From IMG/VR virus record IMGVR_UViG_3300017917_001946, positions 1 to 64,000 of that record: 64,000 bases of DNA; one strand, given 5' to 3'. This stretch comes from a virus. This document shows positions 49,868 through 58,932 of this stretch, in pieces. The notes beneath the pieces are model-generated. The model had not been told where the DNA came from and did no database searches. It was given only the letters and a program-made list of their open reading frames with translations. Position 1 is the first letter of the stretch. Each line of letters begins with the position of its first letter. The translations under genes were made by a program, and so were the position numbers.

Positions 49868-52800
49868 TGATAAATTCAACAACAGCATTACAAAATTTAT
49901 TTAAACAACAGAAATCAATTACTGTAAATGCTGGCTGCGAAATTGAATATAACATGAATTCCTTAATAGATGGAATTACTGTTGTGTCTGCAACTCCAGA
50001 CTCTTCTTATACTTCACAAATTAATGGATGGCCAACTGGAAAAGCTAACCCATATAAAAAATTATTTCCAGTAGATTCTGTTGTTAAACCATTTAGACCA
50101 CTTCAGTCTGGTATCAAATATGTAGTTCTTTTACCAAACGATACGCTAGCAAATACTTTTTCTCCGTTCAGAGCTTTGCAATATCCATCATCACAGCCAA
50201 GATTATATTATCCAGGCGTTACCACGCAGTATAAATATTGGCTTGGAGCAAAAAATACTAATGCTAATATTACTATTAATTATTTAACAACTGGTTTAAA
50301 TGGAAATAAGGCTGCATTAGCAAATAAGATAGTTATTAGATTTGAAAAGTATCATCAAATTCCAACTACTTATTCTGTTACAATTACTAAGTCAGACAAC
50401 TCAATACAAACAGTAGGTCCGTTTGCAACACCATCTAATGGAAATATTCAGTTAAATTATAACGGAACAACCTGGACAGACCATGCTCTATCAGAACCAA
50501 TATCATATGCAACACCAATATTAATTAAATCAATTAATTTAGTTGCTACTAATCCAAATTTAGGCGGAGCAATAGGAGTAATTGAAGTATCTGCTAGACT
50601 AGTTAAAGATATATCTGCAGACGTAGTAACATTTGATATAACAAAAGAATCATCTTCATCAACAGAAGATATACTTCCAGTTGGATCTGTAACAGCAAAT
50701 AGCTTAAATTTAAATTTAGTCAAATATAATCAGACTACACTGCAGACAGTTGCATATAACAGACAGTCTACCTCGTTTGATTCATCTTTAATTTATATGG
50801 CAAAAAATGTTGAGGTTCGTCCATTTTTTAAAGTATACCATTCTGGAGCAACAACAGTTGCTGGTTCATATGATAAAGTGGGTCAGGGCACATATTACAT
50901 TAATGATTTTAATATAGACTCATATGGCGACACAATGGTATTTGCACTAGACGGCTCTAAATATTTAATGGATACACTATGTCCAGATATTGTTTGTGAG
51001 TTTTATCCAGTAACAGCAATATTAAGAAGACTATTAGATTCAGTAGGATTTACAAGTTATAATTTTAATTTACATGCCACATCAGAAACATCAATTCCTC
51101 AAATAAATTACTGGTGGACAGATGATACTAAAACTGTATGGGAATCAATACAGGAACTATGCCGTGACATTCAAATGAATGCATTCTTTGACGAGAATAA
51201 TGTTTTACAATTCTATAGCAGAGACTATATTTATGATAATCAGCAAGCAGCAGTATGGAATTTTTATAATGAGCAAGAAGGCTCTACACTGCCAAATATA
51301 GTTGACTTTACACAAAAAGATATTGTAGCAGCAAATTATGTAAAAGTTTTGTGGGAGTCAGCACTAACCTCTAACTACCTTGGCACATCTGGAAAACTTT
51401 GGATAGCCCCAACTTCATTTTTAAGTTCTGGCGGATTACTAAAATCATTAACAGCTTATGACACGGAGTTTGTAGTAGATACAAAAACTATTGATGCTTA
51501 CTCTCAACAGCAATCATTTTATAACTATTCTGGATTTGTTTTGATTGATTCTGAAATTATAGAATATGACGCAATAGAATATGATTGTACATTATTAAAT
51601 GGTTCAAAACAATATATATGGATTAAGTCTGAATCTGATGTAAATAAATACAGATCATTATGTAAGCCAGGATATGCAAATGTAAACAATCCTGCAGATA
51701 CAGCATACTTTAAACCAAGTGGTAAGTATAGAGTAAAAACCAGAGGAGCTCTTGGAACAGTTGCAGCACCACATTCAACTGGAAATGAAAATTTAGGAAA
51801 TTGGACAGCAAGAGAAGTGACATGGGATAGCAAGGCTGGATCAACATCTGGATCGCTAGTCCCACCATCAGGACTTGATTTTAACTATAACGTTTTGCCA
51901 AAACAAATAGACTTAACAAGCGTTGAACTAGATTTTGTTGAACCATCTATAACACCAACATCATACGTAGTATCAGTTCAAAAATTAACATCTACTGGAG
52001 CAAATGATGGTGCAGCTATAACATTGCCAGCATTTACAAGCACCCCACCATTATTAATAGAAAACTTATTCCCAGGATCAAAATATAAATTTAGAGTTAC
52101 TCCTAAAAACGGTGCAGTATCTGGAAATTACATTGAAAGTGGAATATTTACAATGAGTACTGTTTCATATAACGGAACAATATCTTCTAACCCAGTAAGT
52201 GCAACAGTTCTCACACCTGGAAAATCTTATTTTAAATTAACAAACGCAAACACGTCTAAAGATAAATATGTAATGGCATATAGAGATTTCCCTGGAATGA
52301 ATTTAACATCTTCAGTTTCAAACAATAGTTATCCATCATACTCTTATGCTCCACAAACATATGGCGAGACCTATTATGCATTTGGAACAAGCGTGTTTTT
52401 AGATGCTGCAATAAATTCTAACTCTGCTTCAGCTGGCCTAGGATTCTTTGTTGCAGATTCAGGTAAGGCTGGCTATTTTGTAGTTATAGAAACAACAAAG
52501 TCTTCTACTGCAAAAGAAACTAAATCTATTAGAATATTAAAAGCAGACGGAACAGGAATAGTTGTTTTGGCTGATTCACAAAGAACTGCATCAGCTACTT
52601 TTGAAGGAGTATATGGCGGAACTCAATATAATTTAGACGTAAGAGTTAAAGTGGATGGCGACGATGTTGAGATTAATGCTTATGTAAATGGATTTAAGAT
52701 TACAGCAACCGACTCAAATTCAATGTATAATGACACAGAAGTTAATAAAATTTTAAATTTAACAAAGTCAGTTGCTGTAGTATGTGGAAGTGGCCAGGTT

Positions 52801-53520
52801 GCCTTTGACTATGTATATGCAACAGATCTTGCAAAAACAAAATATGAACAATCTGTAGTAGACCCTAATTTATATTTAGCACAATTTTCAAATGATCTTT
52901 TAGAGATGTCATTTGGCGATTTAATATATGATAGTCAAAATACGGAAAATACTTTAAAGCCTCAAACCATAGATGATTTTGGTACAGTAGTTAGAGAAAT
53001 ATATCATGTTAAAACTAAACTGAATTCAAGACCAGCATTCCCTATAAGATGGTCAACTGGAAGCAATAGGTCAGTAAATCTTATAGGTCAAAGAATATCT
53101 AATTTCGATGCAGAGGCATATGTTTTAAATAATACTTCAACTACCGTTCCATTAAGTAATGGCGGGGAAGCCGTATTATATATATTTGGAAATGATATAT
53201 CTTCTTCAGGAACGCTTGAATACTCTACAGATGATAGTGCAGAATACGCAAATAAAGAGCCAGTAATATTTGAATCTAAGTGGTTACAAAACGAATATGA
53301 TGTAAAGCAACTAGCTAACTTTATTAAAAGCAAAGCAATTAATAAGGGTAAAGTTATTAACATGCAAGTATTTGGCAATCCACTTCTTTCAGTAGGAGAT
53401 ATAGTAACTGTTAAATATACGTATCAGGGTCTACAGGGTCTTGAAAAAATGATAATAACAAACGTCAATCAATCTTTTGAGGAAGGGATAAATACATCAA
53501 TTACATGCAGAACTTTGTAG
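49867..53520 (+). CDS. Large tail-tip / baseplate hub protein with fibronectin-like domains
   Basis: 1217 residues from ATG 49867, coupled to the previous gene by overlap. The N-terminal half and the end have hub-type segments: VWESIQELCRDIQMNAFFDENNVLQFYSRDY at residues about 430-460, and near the C-terminus NPLLSVGDIVTVKYTYQGLQGLEKMIITNVNQSFEEGINTSITCRTL, which is the ending of many siphoviral tip proteins. Between them lie a fibronectin type III domain (PTSYVVSVQKLTSTG, LIENLFPGSKYKFRVTPKNG; about 690-770) and a jelly-roll-like insert. It likely closes the tail and contacts the cell. Confidence 0.75.
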   Translation: MINSTTALQNLFKQQKSITVNAGCEIEYNMNSLIDGITVVSATPDSSYTSQINGWPTGKANPYKKLFPVDSVVKPFRPLQSGIKYVVLLPNDTLANTFSPFRALQYPSSQPRLYYPGVTTQYKYWLGAKNTNANITINYLTTGLNGNKAALANKIVIRFEKYHQIPTTYSVTITKSDNSIQTVGPFATPSNGNIQLNYNGTTWTDHALSEPISYATPILIKSINLVATNPNLGGAIGVIEVSARLVKDISADVVTFDITKESSSSTEDILPVGSVTANSLNLNLVKYNQTTLQTVAYNRQSTSFDSSLIYMAKNVEVRPFFKVYHSGATTVAGSYDKVGQGTYYINDFNIDSYGDTMVFALDGSKYLMDTLCPDIVCEFYPVTAILRRLLDSVGFTSYNFNLHATSETSIPQINYWWTDDTKTVWESIQELCRDIQMNAFFDENNVLQFYSRDYIYDNQQAAVWNFYNEQEGSTLPNIVDFTQKDIVAANYVKVLWESALTSNYLGTSGKLWIAPTSFLSSGGLLKSLTAYDTEFVVDTKTIDAYSQQQSFYNYSGFVLIDSEIIEYDAIEYDCTLLNGSKQYIWIKSESDVNKYRSLCKPGYANVNNPADTAYFKPSGKYRVKTRGALGTVAAPHSTGNENLGNWTAREVTWDSKAGSTSGSLVPPSGLDFNYNVLPKQIDLTSVELDFVEPSITPTSYVVSVQKLTSTGANDGAAITLPAFTSTPPLLIENLFPGSKYKFRVTPKNGAVSGNYIESGIFTMSTVSYNGTISSNPVSATVLTPGKSYFKLTNANTSKDKYVMAYRDFPGMNLTSSVSNNSYPSYSYAPQTYGETYYAFGTSVFLDAAINSNSASAGLGFFVADSGKAGYFVVIETTKSSTAKETKSIRILKADGTGIVVLADSQRTASATFEGVYGGTQYNLDVRVKVDGDDVEINAYVNGFKITATDSNSMYNDTEVNKILNLTKSVAVVCGSGQVAFDYVYATDLAKTKYEQSVVDPNLYLAQFSNDLLEMSFGDLIYDSQNTENTLKPQTIDDFGTVVREIYHVKTKLNSRPAFPIRWSTGSNRSVNLIGQRISNFDAEAYVLNNTSTTVPLSNGGEAVLYIFGNDISSSGTLEYSTDDSAEYANKEPVIFESKWLQNEYDVKQLANFIKSKAINKGKVINMQVFGNPLLSVGDIVTVKYTYQGLQGLEKMIITNVNQSFEEGINTSITCRTL

Positions 53521-53529
53521 TTGACCAAA

Positions 53530-53538
53530 TGGTATAAT
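53530..53538 (+). promoter_or_regulatory. Extended -10 TGGTATAAT, leaderless
   Basis: TGG-TATAAT (53530-53538) is followed by six bases (AATAAA) and ATG 53545. The promoter begins ten bases after the stop of the hub gene. No good -35 is present. Confidence 0.65.
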
Positions 53539-53544
53539 AATAAA

Positions 53545-54345
53545 ATGGCAAAGCAACCAATTCCAAATAGAATCCCTACTAAAAAAGTTACTAGGGATCT
53601 TCCTTTAATTTTAGACTCAAATAGTAGAGACCTGCTTTGGCTAAGAGCGGATGAAGTAATAGTTAAAGAAAGCACTGGATATGCTTATAGCAAATATATT
53701 GGAGGGCCTTCTGTCCCACCTGGAGACGGCAATGTAGATGGAGATAATAATGGCGTAGGAGATGGACTACCAGAAATAGATACAGTCGACATGACTGATA
53801 TTGAAAGCATAACATTTGAAGAATATGTAGATCCTTCTACTAAAATAACAAAATATAATTGTATGATTAAAATTAGAAACGGTAGTAAAAGCGCAGCAAG
53901 CGTTGTTGGTGTAGATGCAAGAATTTATGATTCTGCTTCATCATCGTATGCGGCTTCAACAGCAGAAGCAAATACAAACAATAGTCCAGAATTTGTTACC
54001 CCAACGCCATCAGTCCCATCAGTAATATTTGATAGAACTGGAACAACTGGAGTTTCATGGGGATGGAACGACGTCTCTGGATTTGGATCGTATTCTACAA
54101 TTGCATATGAATGGATAATTTCAACATCACAAACTGGCGGAACTGTAGTAAGTCAGGGAACAAAAACATATCCTTCTACTTCATACTACGGAATTGGTGA
54201 TAGTGGTAAAACCAAACAATATAAAATTAGCTCTTCACAAGGAGACACGCCACCTTCTTCATCTGCAAGATGGCTAAAAGTTAGGGCAGTAGTAACTGGA
54301 ACAAATGGTAAAAAATACTATTCTAGTTATTCAACGCCAATTTAA
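53545..54345 (+). CDS. Tail-tip associated protein with Asp/Gly-rich loop
   Basis: 266 residues from ATG 53545, predicted leaderless; an in-frame TTG at 53521 lies within the promoter region. The N-terminal part (RDLPLILDSNSRDLLWLRADEV) recurs in phage tip proteins. It continues with a calcium-binding-like loop (DGNVDGDNNGVGDG, about 65-80), then a beta domain with SVIFDRTGTTGVSWGWNDVSGFGSY and WIISTSQTGG, similar to a fibronectin-like strand order. Role in tip or fibre attachment inferred. Confidence 0.6.
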   Translation: MAKQPIPNRIPTKKVTRDLPLILDSNSRDLLWLRADEVIVKESTGYAYSKYIGGPSVPPGDGNVDGDNNGVGDGLPEIDTVDMTDIESITFEEYVDPSTKITKYNCMIKIRNGSKSAASVVGVDARIYDSASSSYAASTAEANTNNSPEFVTPTPSVPSVIFDRTGTTGVSWGWNDVSGFGSYSTIAYEWIISTSQTGGTVVSQGTKTYPSTSYYGIGDSGKTKQYKISSSQGDTPPSSSARWLKVRAVVTGTNGKKYYSSYSTPI

Positions 54346-54356
54346 TAGGAGATAAA

Positions 54357-55499
54357 ATGATAAAAGGTACATATATATTCTATCAAGATGGGAGAGAAAT
54401 CTTCCGTTCTCCTAACATTGTAACTAAGTTTGGTAAAAGATATTTTACTAGACATTTAGCTGGAATGATTAATGGCAGCACAAAAGATATTGCAATTGGA
54501 ATTAGTGAGTCAAAAACTATCTCATCTGTTTCTGGAGACGGAACAGAAATTACTTATACAACATCATCAGCACACGGACTATTTGCAGGAAATAAAGTTA
54601 GTATAGTAAACGTAGATCCATCTATTTATAATATATCTGATGTTGTAATTCAAACAGTTCCCTCAACTACGACATTTACAGTTTTAAATACTAGCACTGG
54701 AGCCTATGTTTCTGGAGGAAATGTTGTTTCAGATATTGATACCAGACTAGGTTTTGAAATATATAGAACTCCAATTGTTTTAGGAAGTTCTGATATACAA
54801 CTAGAAAATGAAAATGCTGTATATTCAATTGTATATAAAGCAACAATACCTCAAGATGTTGCTGGGGTAATATCTGAAATTGGCTTATATCCTTCTGAAA
54901 GAATATCTACAAATAATTACGATAGCAAATTTATAGCAGATTTTGATAAATATTTTGATTGGACAGATTTAAATAACTATAGTCCAACAACATCAACAGT
55001 TGGAGCAAAAGTTGGCGGCAACGTATTGCTTATGCAATCAAATGCATCTTCTTCTAATGAGTATACTTGTAACACATCACTTGATATTGAAGGATATAGT
55101 GTACAAGATACAATAAGTGTTGCTTATTATAAAACAGATAATAATTTAAATAAAATGACATTAAAGCTTTATAGTTCTAATTCAGATTATTTTTATGTTG
55201 ATATAACACCAGAATCTGGAACTGGACATAAAATAACATCAGATATATATCTAAGTTCTTTATTTGCAAATGTTGTAGGTTCGCCAGTTAAATCAGAAAT
55301 AAATAAAATTGGTATAGTTATTGTTCCAAATGCTTCATCAACCACTTCTGTTGGACTTGATGCGCTAAGAATAAATGATGAAGATACCTTCGACCCAATT
55401 TTTGGACTGCTAAGCAGATCAATACTTCCTACTCCATTTTTAACTAAAATGGCTGGAAGACAGATAGATATAGAGTATAGACTAGATTTGGATTTCTAA
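54357..55499 (+). CDS. Baseplate/appendage structural protein
   Basis: 380 residues behind AGGAGATAAA. The N-terminus (GTYIFYQDGREIFRSPNIVTKFGKRYFTRHLAG, then DIAIGIS) matches a family of phage proteins thought to form the base for side fibres. It carries an inserted 'ITYTTSSAHGLFAGNKVSIVNVDPSIYNISDVVIQTVPSTTTF' beta module, the same repeat type that fills the end of the 20631 spike. The C-terminal half is a jelly-roll-like domain. The gene abuts the next fibre gene without a gap. Confidence 0.65.
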   Translation: MIKGTYIFYQDGREIFRSPNIVTKFGKRYFTRHLAGMINGSTKDIAIGISESKTISSVSGDGTEITYTTSSAHGLFAGNKVSIVNVDPSIYNISDVVIQTVPSTTTFTVLNTSTGAYVSGGNVVSDIDTRLGFEIYRTPIVLGSSDIQLENENAVYSIVYKATIPQDVAGVISEIGLYPSERISTNNYDSKFIADFDKYFDWTDLNNYSPTTSTVGAKVGGNVLLMQSNASSSNEYTCNTSLDIEGYSVQDTISVAYYKTDNNLNKMTLKLYSSNSDYFYVDITPESGTGHKITSDIYLSSLFANVVGSPVKSEINKIGIVIVPNASSTTSVGLDALRINDEDTFDPIFGLLSRSILPTPFLTKMAGRQIDIEYRLDLDF

Positions 55500-57905
55500 A
55501 TGGCATATCAAGACTTATTAAAAGATAGTTCTCAATCAGATCCTGGTGGTAATAATTATTTTTTAGTTACAATTACCGATCTAGATGTTAATCAGTCTTA
55601 TCCAATACAGTTTAGATGGAAGTATAACGATGGAACATTTTCTCCATGGTCTGCAGTACGGGTTATAACAACTCCTGGAGAATCAGATCCAAATACTCCA
55701 AGATTTACAGATTCAAATGTTGATGTTTCTACTCCTGGATTTATAAAAATTACATGGGATGGTACATCTGATGACGCAACACCAACACCACTTACAGATA
55801 TAGATAGAGTAGACGTATACATAGACGGGCTACCATTTGACGGAACTAAACCTGCAGCAACATTTAAAACTGCTGGTACACAAGTTATTGCAGCACCAGG
55901 CGGAACCTATCAAATAGTTTTGTATGCAGTTTCTAAACTTGGAAAGCTTTCTCCAGTAAGTGCTGCTGTTACCAAAACAGTTTCAGATATAAGTAATCCA
56001 GTAGTAGATCCAGAAGATCCAGAAGCACCAACTGTAACAGCTGGTTTAGCATCAGTTATTGTTGAATGGAGTGGCAAAAAAACAGGAGGGGGAGATTTTA
56101 CTACTGGAAGTTTTGCAGGCGCAAAGGTATTTATTGGAACGTCTGCTGGATTTGTTCCAAGTGATAACAATTGGGTTCACACATTAAATTTTGCAAACGG
56201 ATCAAATAAGGTTTCAATAGGCGTTGGAACAATTATTGATAAATCTGCTGGAACACTTTTGCAATATAATACACCATACTATGTAAAGATAGATACAATA
56301 AATGCATCTGGCGTATCAAATAATAATCCTATATCTGCATCTGGTAATCCAATTACTGTTAATAAAGTTGCAGCAAGCGAAATCATTACTGGAACTATTG
56401 CTGCAGATGCATATATTACAGCAGGTATTTCTGGCGGATCTAGAGTTGTTATGTCTGGATCTTCAAGTCCATTTATTATTTATGGAACAGATGGAAATAC
56501 AAAATTATTAGAATTTATTGGTGGGGCTACTGGAACATTAACAATTAATGGCGGTGGAACATTTACTGGAGATTTATCTGCTGGATCAGGTTCTTCTATA
56601 TTTAAATCAGATACAAATGGTATATATCTTGGAAACTCAGTATTTGCATCTGCCCCATTCAGTGTTGCTAGAAATGGTATATTAAAAGCAGAGTCTGGCA
56701 CTATTGGCGGATGGACATTAGGTTCAACATATTTACAAAATGCTGGATCAAATCCAACAATTAAAATTGATACTACTGGAATTATTGTAGGGTCTACATC
56801 AAGCTCATATATTGATATTACATCATCTGGAATAACCCATAGAAATTCAAATGGCGTAGCAAGTGGAAAATTTACATTAACAACTGGTGCTTCAGCACAA
56901 TTAACAATTGATGGTACATTTACAATTAGTGGAACATCAACAATTAATGGTACAGCCGCATCCACTGTTGTATCAAATGCTTCTGCTGGGTCTACAGCAA
57001 TTCAAGATGGCAACGGTGTTACTAAAAATGCTAGCAATCAAATAACAAGAATTAGTACTAACGGTGGAATTGTTGTTTCAAGTTCTACTGTATCAAGTGG
57101 GGCAAGAGTAGAATTAACAAATACTGGATTTTATGCATATAATGGAAGTGGACAGTCAACAGTTAGTATAAATGCATCCGATGGCTCGGCATCTTTTGCA
57201 GGAACAGTTAATGCTACTGCTGGATATTTAGGAAATTCAACTTCTGGATGGAATATTTCATCTACATCGATTAATAATAATGCCGCTACTTATCAAGGAA
57301 CAACTGCAATTTATGCAAATACTGTAGCAGGATATAGCATTACAGTTCCTGGAATAGTGGCTGCAGACGGTGGTTTACAAGCAAATTTAGGAGTAAAATT
57401 ATTTACTGGCGGAAGTACAGTAGCAAACTCATTCTGGAAATCTCAAGGAAATATGTCGCCAAGTATTGATAATGGATGGACTGTCGGTTCATCTAGCTGG
57501 AAATGGTCAAGTATTTGGGCATATACAAGTACAATACAGACCTCTGATATGAGACAGAAAAAAGAAATTGCCAACTCAAATCTAGGGTTAAACTTTATTA
57601 ATGCCTTAAATCCAGTTTCATATAAATGGATAATTGGTGGAAGAAAACCTGTTTATGATGAGTCTTTTAAATACGTAATTGGATCTGAGGATATTCCTGG
57701 ACAAAGAACACACTATGGATTTTTAGCGCAAGAAGTTAAATCAGCATTAGATGAAGTTGCCCCAGGACAAGATTTTTCTGGGTGGGTATTAACAGATAAA
57801 GATGACCCAGATTCAGAGCAAGCATTAAGATATGAAGAATTTATATCTCCAATGGTAAAGGCCATACAAGAATTATCTGCAAGGCTTGACGCCCTAGAAG
57901 CATAA
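55500..57905 (+). CDS. Tail fibre with C-terminal self-cleaving S74 chaperone domain
   Basis: 801 residues. The first 260 residues contain two fibronectin-like domains (YPIQFRWKYNDGTFSPWSAVRVI, PTVTAGLASVIVEWSG). The shaft (about 280-680) is repetitive beta (GTITADAYITAG-type, 'GSSSYIDITSSGITHRNSNG'). Residues 682-801 are an intramolecular chaperone: S682-D-M-R-Q-K687 is the Ser-Lys dyad motif, with HYGFLAQEVKSALDEV and RYEEFISPMVKAIQEL typical of peptidase S74. The domain should trimerise the fibre and cut itself off before Ser682. The expected mature fibre therefore has about 681 residues. Confidence 0.85.
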   Translation: MAYQDLLKDSSQSDPGGNNYFLVTITDLDVNQSYPIQFRWKYNDGTFSPWSAVRVITTPGESDPNTPRFTDSNVDVSTPGFIKITWDGTSDDATPTPLTDIDRVDVYIDGLPFDGTKPAATFKTAGTQVIAAPGGTYQIVLYAVSKLGKLSPVSAAVTKTVSDISNPVVDPEDPEAPTVTAGLASVIVEWSGKKTGGGDFTTGSFAGAKVFIGTSAGFVPSDNNWVHTLNFANGSNKVSIGVGTIIDKSAGTLLQYNTPYYVKIDTINASGVSNNNPISASGNPITVNKVAASEIITGTIAADAYITAGISGGSRVVMSGSSSPFIIYGTDGNTKLLEFIGGATGTLTINGGGTFTGDLSAGSGSSIFKSDTNGIYLGNSVFASAPFSVARNGILKAESGTIGGWTLGSTYLQNAGSNPTIKIDTTGIIVGSTSSSYIDITSSGITHRNSNGVASGKFTLTTGASAQLTIDGTFTISGTSTINGTAASTVVSNASAGSTAIQDGNGVTKNASNQITRISTNGGIVVSSSTVSSGARVELTNTGFYAYNGSGQSTVSINASDGSASFAGTVNATAGYLGNSTSGWNISSTSINNNAATYQGTTAIYANTVAGYSITVPGIVAADGGLQANLGVKLFTGGSTVANSFWKSQGNMSPSIDNGWTVGSSSWKWSSIWAYTSTIQTSDMRQKKEIANSNLGLNFINALNPVSYKWIIGGRKPVYDESFKYVIGSEDIPGQRTHYGFLAQEVKSALDEVAPGQDFSGWVLTDKDDPDSEQALRYEEFISPMVKAIQELSARLDALEA

Positions 57906-57914
57906 TGGTATTAT
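57886..57914 (+). promoter_or_regulatory. Promoter TTGACG-N17-TATTAT
   Basis: TTGACG (57886-57891) lies inside the end of the fibre gene, and TATTAT (57909-57914), with TGG upstream, follows after 17 bp. It drives the small coiled-coil gene and probably its two neighbours. Confidence 0.6.
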
Positions 57915-57937
57915 AGGTATCTACAGATAGGATATTT

Positions 57938-58093
57938 ATGTCGAATAAAGCTGAATTAGTTATTACAGCACTGCAGCAACGTATAGGAGAAATTGTATCA
58001 AATTATGAAACTCAGATTGCAGTTTTACGTGCAGAAATTACACAACTTGTTGAAAACAATGAAAAGAAAGAATCAGACACCGATTCTAACTAA
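57938..58093 (+). CDS. 51-residue coiled-coil protein
   Basis: ATG 57938 lies behind GATAGGAT, downstream of a promoter. The product is one long amphipathic helix (ALQQRIGEIVSNYETQIAVLRAEITQLVEN) ending in a charged tail. Such short coiled-coil proteins near phage fibre and lysis genes are common; leucine and isoleucine spacing suggests a dimer or trimer. Its last 35 bases overlap the next gene in another frame. Confidence 0.6.
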   Translation: MSNKAELVITALQQRIGEIVSNYETQIAVLRAEITQLVENNEKKESDTDSN

Positions 58094-58448
58094 TCCAACA
58101 ATACTGCCATCTGGACTATCAGTTAAAACAGACAGTGGAGTATATTGGATTAAAGACGGTAAAAGATTTAAGCTTATTTCTGATCGTGCAGCAAAATCAT
58201 GGTGTTTTCCAACAGTATTAGCCACAGACCAAGCTATTGCTGGAATGAAGCTTGTTGGTAAACTAGGGTTCAGGGACGGAACTTTGATAAAGAATATAGC
58301 AGATGGTAGAATATATTTAATATCACAGAATAAACGTAGGCATATTGTAAGCCCAGATTCTTTCAATAAATACGGTCTTGATAGATCTAGTATAGTTGAA
58401 GTAAGTGAATCTGAAACAAATATGCACGACTTAGGAGAAAATCTATAA
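58059..58448 (+). CDS. Phage protein with surface-type IRYLI/GKRxHI repeats
   Basis: 129 residues from ATG 58059 (MKRKNQTPILTN); a further upstream in-frame ATG at 57993 lies within the preceding gene. Two related motifs, GVYWIKDGKRFKLISDRAAKSW and GRIYLISQNKRRHIVSPDSFNKYGLD followed by IVEVSESET, are the short beta repeats found in surface-exposed proteins and tail accessory proteins of phages of Gram-positive bacteria. Possibly a cell-wall or tail binding module. Overlaps the next start by one base. Confidence 0.6.
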   Translation: MKRKNQTPILTNPTILPSGLSVKTDSGVYWIKDGKRFKLISDRAAKSWCFPTVLATDQAIAGMKLVGKLGFRDGTLIKNIADGRIYLISQNKRRHIVSPDSFNKYGLDRSSIVEVSESETNMHDLGENL

Positions 58449-58846
58449 TGGCAGATTTAATTGCGGTAACCTTTAACGAAGGTGAACCATTAGATGTTAC
58501 TAAGTTAAACAATCTTAGACTAAATATTACAAACACATATGAAAGTGTTGCTGGGCTACAAAATGCAACACTAGATGGCAAAACAGTTCCAATGATAGAT
58601 TTTGGAACAGTTGATGTTATTACTAAGGTAGGATCTTCAAGTCCAGTTAATTTACCAATCAATCCTAATTTTACAGGTACACCAACATTTATAGTTTCAA
58701 TTGGTGGAGGAAGCGTAGGTTCTGCAATTGCCATACCTCGTGTTATTGGACAAGCTGGAAGTACACCACAAGTTATAGTAAACTCTACTAAAGATGTGGG
58801 CACAGTAAAAGTAAATTATATAGCCATACAAAATAAAACAGTATAG
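58448..58846 (+). CDS. Small virion structural protein
   Basis: 132 residues, start overlapping the previous stop. The N-terminus contains a helix (GEPLDVTKLNNLRLNITNTYESVAGLQNA) like those trimerising phage fibre bases, and the rest is beta-rich (INPNFTGTPTFIVSIGGGSVGSAIAI). It is the last gene of the structural block before a control region. A late appendage or head fibre is likely. Confidence 0.6.
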   Translation: MADLIAVTFNEGEPLDVTKLNNLRLNITNTYESVAGLQNATLDGKTVPMIDFGTVDVITKVGSSSPVNLPINPNFTGTPTFIVSIGGGSVGSAIAIPRVIGQAGSTPQVIVNSTKDVGTVKVNYIAIQNKTV

Positions 58847-58849
58847 TAC

Positions 58850-58877
58850 TTGACACACCAAAACAATATGTTACAAT
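58850..58877 (+). promoter_or_regulatory. Promoter TTGACA-N16-TACAAT of the replication module
   Basis: TTGACA (58850-58855) and TACAAT (58872-58877, extended by TGT) are 16 bp apart. The predicted start is near 58884, inside the dyad and eight bases before a terminator hairpin. Confidence 0.7.
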
Positions 58878-58890
58878 TTACATGTAACAT
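58868..58890. promoter_or_regulatory. Operator-like inverted repeat over the -10 box
   Basis: ATGTTACA (58868-58875) and TGTAACAT (58883-58890) are perfect 8-bp arms separated by seven bases, together covering the -10 and the start site. Spacing of the half-sites by about 1.5 turns fits a dimeric repressor or activator. Confidence 0.65.
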
Positions 58891-58891
58891 C

Positions 58892-58916
58892 AAAGTCACG
58901 GCCTCGTGACTTTTTT
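58892..58916 (+). terminator. Rho-independent terminator upstream of the replication genes
   Basis: AAAGTCACG (58892-58900) pairs perfectly with CGTGACTTT (58905-58913) around a GCCT loop, and the stem runs into TTTTTT. It can stop the upstream late operon, but it also lies directly in front of the promoter at 58850. Confidence 0.85.
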
Positions 58917-58932
58917 AGTATTAAGGTAAAGA

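Noticed and set aside
53521-53544. TTG start at 53521 for the tail-tip gene
   Set aside because: It directly abuts the previous stop and would be translated through the extended -10 promoter; ATG 53545 has the conserved six-base leaderless spacing.
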